A stretch of DNA of 64,000 bases, from contig OX104112.1 in the NCBI GenBank assembly GCA_944474755.1, positions 54,324,774 to 54,388,773 of the forward strand, written 5' to 3'. The DNA is from Limnoperna fortunei (Eukaryota > Mollusca > Bivalvia > Mytilida > Modiolidae). Both the position numbers and the translations under genes were made by a program. Below, piece after piece: positions 58,769 through 64,000 of the stretch. The first letter of the stretch is position 1, and every line of letters begins with the position of its first letter. The notes beneath the pieces were generated by a model. It was not told the origin of the DNA, searched no databases, and was given only the letters and a program-made list of their open reading frames with translations.

Positions 58769-60618
58769 ATAGCCGAAAAAAAGCGATAAAATGGATTTTA
58801 CGAATTGTAGAATTTGTCTATCATCTTTTACTAGCCCAAGACTGCTGCAGTGTTTTCATATATATTGTACGCCATGCTTAGAATCATTTGCAAGGAACAA
58901 TACCAAACTGACATGTCCGTTGTGTCGAGCAGTTGAACTACTACCAATGACAGGTGTGATGGGTATTCCAGTTTATCAGTCTAACGCCAAACTTGAAATA
59001 GGGGAAGACATACATATTTTATTTGTCAACTAAGAGCAAAAGTTGCCATCCGTGAAGTGTCTAGATTGTGATGCTTACTTATGTAGTGATTGCCACGCGT
59101 ATCATTCCAAGCTCAAAATGTCAAACAGCCATCACTATGAACGTTTTGAAAACAGTAGAGGAGGTGCCGAAGGCTCCACACTGGAATGCAATAATCATAA
59201 TAAGGAGCTTACTTTGTTCTATAAACCGTTCAATCAACCAGTGTGCGCTAGTGCGGAGAGGTTTATCATTGGGCATGAAGTTCTTTCTCTAGAATATGCC
59301 ACGACAGTTGAACGGGATACTCTGTATGCTGCAGTTATCGGGTTGCGATCAAATGTGATACCAGCTATTGAAAATGTAATAGATAATGCAAACACGCATG
59401 AAAACAATCTGTACAAACAAATTAGCCAAAGAAATCAAGAGCTGAAGAAACATGCAACGGCGCTAAGGCAGTCTTTACTAGATACGTAGATATCGCGATG
59501 AATTCAAACTTGATTGAAATAGAAAAGCTAGCAAGACATGAAATAAAGCAAATCGTCGCTTACAAAGATGCACTTGAAATGGACAAAATGTCGTTTGCGT
59601 CCATGCTTCACAGATTAGAAGAAATCATCAAGAGCTCTACTAATGCCCAGCTTGTTAAAGAGTCCACAAATCTGACAAGAGGAATGGACACTATTAAAAG
59701 TTACAAGGGACGACAACTCCAAACACACGTGTTACAGTTTACATTCGGACAAATTAATGAACAACAAATAAAAAGAGCCGTAGGGAGCATAGGAATTATT
59801 GTTGCTGACACTTTTAAATTGTCATTTCATCATTTACCCATCCCTGAACTGCAGATGGTGAAAAGTCTTACGTTAAAAAACACAAGTAATACGGGATCTT
59901 CTATAAAAAGTGTAGCTGCCGGAAAAGAAGGAAATCCGTGGATTCTTCATGATAGATACATTAGTAGTTACTCCTGTGATGGAAACACTTAATCGAAACA
60001 ACAGATCGATTATGCCAATATATCGTTGCTCTTGCGTAGACAGGACGGCTCCGTTTTCTGTTGGATGAAGAACTACGCACAACAATTTGACTGTGTATAA
60101 AGTGCCATTTGAAGGTGGAAATGCTGCCTGCTTTTTGTCCAACGATGACCTAGTGGTATTTAATCCAACCGAAAAAACGTTCTTTGAAATTGATGCTGAT
60201 GGTGGAGTTCAGAGAACGGTAAACAATGAAAATTGCACATGATAGAAACAGGCAACAAAAACTGGATAATAGCCCAGGACAATAAAGTAATTACAATAAG
60301 ACCGGACGGACAAGTTCAAAATGTGATACCACGTATATAGAGTGCAGATGGAAACAATAAAGATTTCAAAATTTATGCTGCGACAATTATTGCAATATCT
60401 TTGCAATTTGCACGCAAAAGAATCAAATGAACAAAAATTATGAGATCATATCAGATATTCTACCTTTAAATTTAGATGGAACCATATGTAACAACTTGTT
60501 TTCCAAAAAGGATATTTCTAGAGGCGTTGAGTGTCCCATGCATATGACAAAAGATGACCTTGGTTATATTTGGGTCTGTAACGATTGGACACAAGTCAAC
60601 ATATTCTCTTACTTGTAG
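58769..60618 (+). pseudogene. TRIM-like copy T7, most decayed of the seven
   Basis: The start is ATA (58769-58771) and the A-run behind it has an extra A; the RING is readable from an internal ATG at 58791 and keeps all eight ligands. A 5-bp loss near 59032 removes the frame before B-box 1. In B-box 2, ligands are replaced (LFYKPFNQ) and a base is lost. Further frameshifts lie near 59465, 59990, 60095 and 60225. The RING part is T4-like, while later parts (RLQ-free HVLQFTFGQI, MVKSL) resemble T1, suggesting a recombinant. The final FSYL codons and stop are kept. Confidence 0.88.
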
Positions 60619-62115
60619 CCGCTCGGAACTCTACTTTATCCAATCCGTTTTATGATTATGTGGCATTTAATGTATTAATGAATATAGAGTGTTTTATTTT
60701 AAGATATTTAAAACATTACATGTACATATACTATATTGTTGTTGTCAAATGTTTGTACAGTTTGTCATCTTGACATACAAATTAGCACCATTGTTGAGGC
60801 ATAAATCCCCTACCACTGGTCCCAGTGTAAACACAATATTTGAACATAACAGACTTAAATGTGTAGTGCTATTCCGCACGTAGTAGGCCATTGAGTCGAA
60901 CTAATCTTTAGGGAAATTTTCAGTACAACGACTTAAAAAGGACATATTTTTTCAAGAAAATGTTGGTTCTGGGAAATTTGGTCTAGATATAACGTTCTAT
61001 GATGAATTTTTTATTCTTGATGTGAAATAGTAATAAGAAAAAATATTCGTCTGATAATTTTAATGGGGTTTAACTACACTTTTAGCAATACTACTGCTGT
61101 ATCATTGCGTCTAGTTTTTATTCGAGGAGATAACCCCTAGCAGGAAAACTGGCTATCCTCGTCAATTAGGGTTTGAATAGAACGCAGTCTGCAAGAAGTC
61201 AATCAAGCAACGTATGGTTAGTATATAGATCATAGCCTTAAATAAAAGATGCCTGATCCACCCTCACTTCGACGCTCTGTTTGACATTTGTCACATATCA
61301 GTTGAAGGTCTCCTGGTCAGATATCTCTGTAAACTGTAAAGTCCAAAATTGATAAAGATGATTTAGATAATATGTGTAAATTGCTGGTCTCAAGAGCTTT
61401 ATTTGCATGTTAGTGCTCCGGTCGAGAAAGCAGTGCATGCACTCTAATTTAACACCTAACGAGTAACTCATTGTCATGTCAATGAAAAATTCAAATCCAG
61501 TAATAAGAAAAACTACATATGACACAGCGAAAATGACTCATCTAATCTTAGAAGCTGATTTTACATAACGATAAATTTAGTCATGGTGACGACCATATAA
61601 CTTTTAAAGGGATAACCTCAACCAAAGTACTACAAACCCTTGCTTGAGTAGCTAAGTAGTCAGTAGCAGTGACCGGTCTAAAAATAGGAATACCGAACCA
61701 AGTATCTATCATAACGTATAAGTTGTGAAATGTACAAACCTTACTCTGAACCTGCAGGAATCATGCTATCGATGAACTGAAAATTGACAATTGTAAAGTG
61801 GAAGTCATCACATTGTCTAAGCTTCTAGTGTTTAGTCTATTTCTAAACGTTTATCTAAGTAAGAGGACGACCTAAATATATTGGTAATGTGTATGAAACA
61901 CTTCGATTATTTTTTCCGTTGACTATTTATATATTTTTCGTTGAGTATTATTAGTATATTTGCTGTGAAACTTCTTTAACTTCTAACCGTCTATAGACTT
62001 TACATTTAATTCTTTTCATTAATATTAACATTCTATTTTGGTCAGTCAAGTGAAATTTCTGTATTGTATTCAGTTGCCTACAGCTGGTTTTCAAGTTATA
62101 TACTTTGGCAAACTT
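60619..62115. repeat. T7 3' flank and downstream block
   Basis: No gene. The 3' flank is diverged; from about 61090 the block parallels 34850-36090 with deletions, for example lacking the stretch that holds the cysteine-rich minus frame of other units. Confidence 0.5.
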
Positions 62116-62465
62116 TTTTCGGAAAGACCGGTTGATCGGAGTAATAGAAATTGTATGTCGTTTTGCGAGTGGAGCGCAGCGAAACGAGCTAAAAGACAAA
62201 GACGAGTGTAAGATCATAGGGCTTTCCCCTTCTGTAATCCAACAACACATCGCTATATACTATAGATTCTCCATTGTTTTAGACTCTATTGTCTCTGACA
62301 TCCAATCAGGACGCCGGAAACAAGAACGTCAAACAAGAACGTTGTTATGCTTCCATAACAACGTTCTTGTTTCTGACATTTTGATTGGATGACGCAGCAA
62401 GTACAGATGTGTGCGCGCGAGCTCATCTGTACTGAGTTATATGTACCAGAAATCAGATATTTTTA
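62116..62465. mobile_element. Foldback insertion with two hairpins
   Basis: The units at 25.40 and 36.07 kb run from CAAACGTT through GGACAGACATAG to AAAACCTG without this segment. Inside, CCAATCAGGACGCC to GTTATG (62302-62351) pairs with CATAACAACGTTCTTGTTTC through TTGATTGG (about 62354-62389); the left arm has a duplicated ACAAGAACG. A second hairpin is GTACAGATG (about 62401) with CATCTGTAC (about 62424). The 95-codon frame across it is incidental. Confidence 0.6.
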
Positions 62466-62719
62466 CTGAAACAGTGCGGGGTAAACCTGCAAATGTCCAC
62501 GAATGGCTACGAAACCCACCGCGGTTCTAGAAAATGTACACATACTGAAAAGTGCTTAAGATAATACAAGTAACATTGCCAGAAATATGTAAAACATAAC
62601 AGATTAAGCGTACACTGGCATACATGCGTAGTTGGACGGATCAGACATTTCCAAGTTTTATACCTCGCTAGGTCAGTACCGGCGAAACTTGTCTTGATAA
62701 GCTGCATGTCTTGCACGTT

Positions 62720-63290
62720 GTGATTCCAAAGAGAATATTTTGTTATGAAACCAAAAACTTCCGAAGAGATGCCATTCAACAAATCCTTATTTATATATCT
62801 TATTGATCAACAGCAGCGTCTCTTTTTAGAAGAAGGTTTAGGTAAGAGGGCGACTTGATTCAATCGGTAGTGTCCTAAACTCAAGCTCTCTAGGACAGAT
62901 AAAATGTAAAAAGTCACCTTGTCCAGTGAACAGACATCATCTACTTGGTGAAAGGTGAAATTAAAAACAAGAATGCAAGAAGAACACCAACTATACCAAT
63001 TGTAATGCCGATAGGCTGTGGCAAAATCCACCCATCAAACATTACATAAGTGTTGTTTATAAAAAGGTCCTACATGAGACGTATTTCTTATTCAATAAAT
63101 GCAATCATGGATCTTGTATAAATGATGACAAATTACTAATCACTAGTTAATTGGAGCTCCACGTTCCTTCTCTTCAAAACACTTCATAAGATCATCAAGT
63201 TTGGATTACGAATGGTAGTTTATGTATACAGTGGGAAGAATCGGATGTTTTAATATTGTTACGTTGGCAGAAACCCTGGTCTTACTATGT
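62720..63290 (-). pseudogene. Old reverse transcriptase relic, T7 unit
   Basis: Minus-strand frames: YVMFDGWIFPQPIGITIG near 63040-62990, then FTFHQVDDVCSLD near 62960-62920, equivalent to the VMFAGHVFQQ/GIPMG and YIDDVLSLNN boxes. Close to the relic at 15640-16485, so this unit and the T1 unit share a more recent ancestor here. Confidence 0.6.
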
Positions 63291-64000
63291 TCATCAGGTC
63301 TTTGTATTTTGTAATATCCACGTTTGGTTAATGCAACATATATCATTTTTCTGGTAGTTTTGATAGTTGTTTTAATTGTTGTCAGCTGTTAAGAGAGGTT
63401 TGGTAGAACACCTAACTGATCATGCTACGTAAATATGTGTGCGTTTTTTTTGTGTAATTTTACAAGGATGTGTGATCCTTAATACGGAGATCAAATTTAG
63501 CCAAAACCGATTTGTGATTTTGTATAGTCTTTTCTTTTAATCTCACAGTTACTATTCAGTTATTGATTCGTGATAAAAAAACAAGACATCTGAATGCATT
63601 GTTTTTAAGTTGTAAGATGACGAAAACATCATTTAATTTTAATACTATTATTAGACATTTATAATAGATTGTGTTTCTTGAGTCATTACTATTTTATGGC
63701 ACTTGTACAGTGCTTTTAAAAATTCGGCTGAGGCCATCTACACATTCTACATATAAACACCTTAATATATAAGAATCTCTTTTTGACACTAACGCACCTT
63801 TTTAGTCATGTTTCCAAAGCAGAAAACTTTCAAATCATGAATCACCTTCCGCGTGATAAATGATTTACGCAACACAGAATTGATAATGTATTTGACAAAC
63901 TGCTAGAAACCACGATTTATAAGATAATTCACGAGCAGCTTGACCAGTGTAAAATCTACTCTATAATGTGAATATGGTAACTAATCCTAACCTTGCGAAA
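63291..64000. repeat. Empty-site copy of the T1 downstream region
   Basis: No gene. Collinear with 16490-16710 and then, without the 1.45-kb element, with 18210-19080. It gives the pre-insertion state of that site. The window ends inside the match. Confidence 0.7.

Noticed and set aside
62105..62392. 95-codon ORF across the foldback insertion
   Set aside because: It crosses the insertion edge and both hairpin arms; composition reflects the palindrome.

Overview
The window is AT-rich, gene-poor animal DNA dominated by transposon relics and segmental duplication. It most likely comes from a bivalve mollusc, probably a mussel of the Mytilus type. That is an inference from three things: lineage-expanded intronless RING/B-box genes, reverse transcriptase relics of the GIPMGTNCAPLL type, and a foldback element whose ends carry the CGCCAGACGCGCGTTT hammerhead-ribozyme sequence that I recall as abundant in mussels. 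No tRNA, rRNA or CRISPR array was seen.

The backbone is an array of seven plus-strand copies of one TRIM-like gene (RING, two B-boxes, coiled coil, beta-propeller-like C-terminus), called T1 to T7 here, plus one very old RING relic. T1 (11012-12913) and T4 (32076-33971) are intact single-exon genes of 633 and 631 codons. T2 (19811), T3 (22681), T5 (43311), T6 (50833) and T7 (58769) are broken by frameshifts, stops, lost start codons or truncation. By residue signatures there are two subfamilies (T1/T2 and T3/T4/T5). T6 and T7 look like chimeras of them.

The flanks repeat with the genes. A full unit reads: TRIM gene, common 3' flank, a several-kb downstream block (foldback MITE plus an old minus-strand reverse transcriptase relic), a block with a piggyBac-like relic, a younger plus-strand reverse transcriptase relic, a spacer, then the upstream block of the next TRIM gene. 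The units near 22.0-31.4 kb and 31.4-42.9 kb are the most alike. Sharp junctions at about 22037, 24165, 31417 and 57518 show where units were fused or deleted.

Mobile elements have cut into this framework. A Ty3/gypsy pol region without recognisable gag or LTRs lies at 2540-7070 and is itself interrupted by a 106-bp palindromic MITE. A 1.45-kb element with TIR-like ends and AGGTCA-rich internal repeats is at 16714-18166; its empty site is visible near 63.52 kb. A LINE 3' end is at 13.6-14.27 kb (minus strand) and a BEL/Pao relic at 46.0-47.2 kb. Foldback elements lie at 50.4 kb, 57.5 kb (with a hammerhead ribozyme fold) and 62.1-62.5 kb.

The two intact TRIM genes are the only loci I would call functional proteins. 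All statements of similarity are by eye; no identity values were computed.
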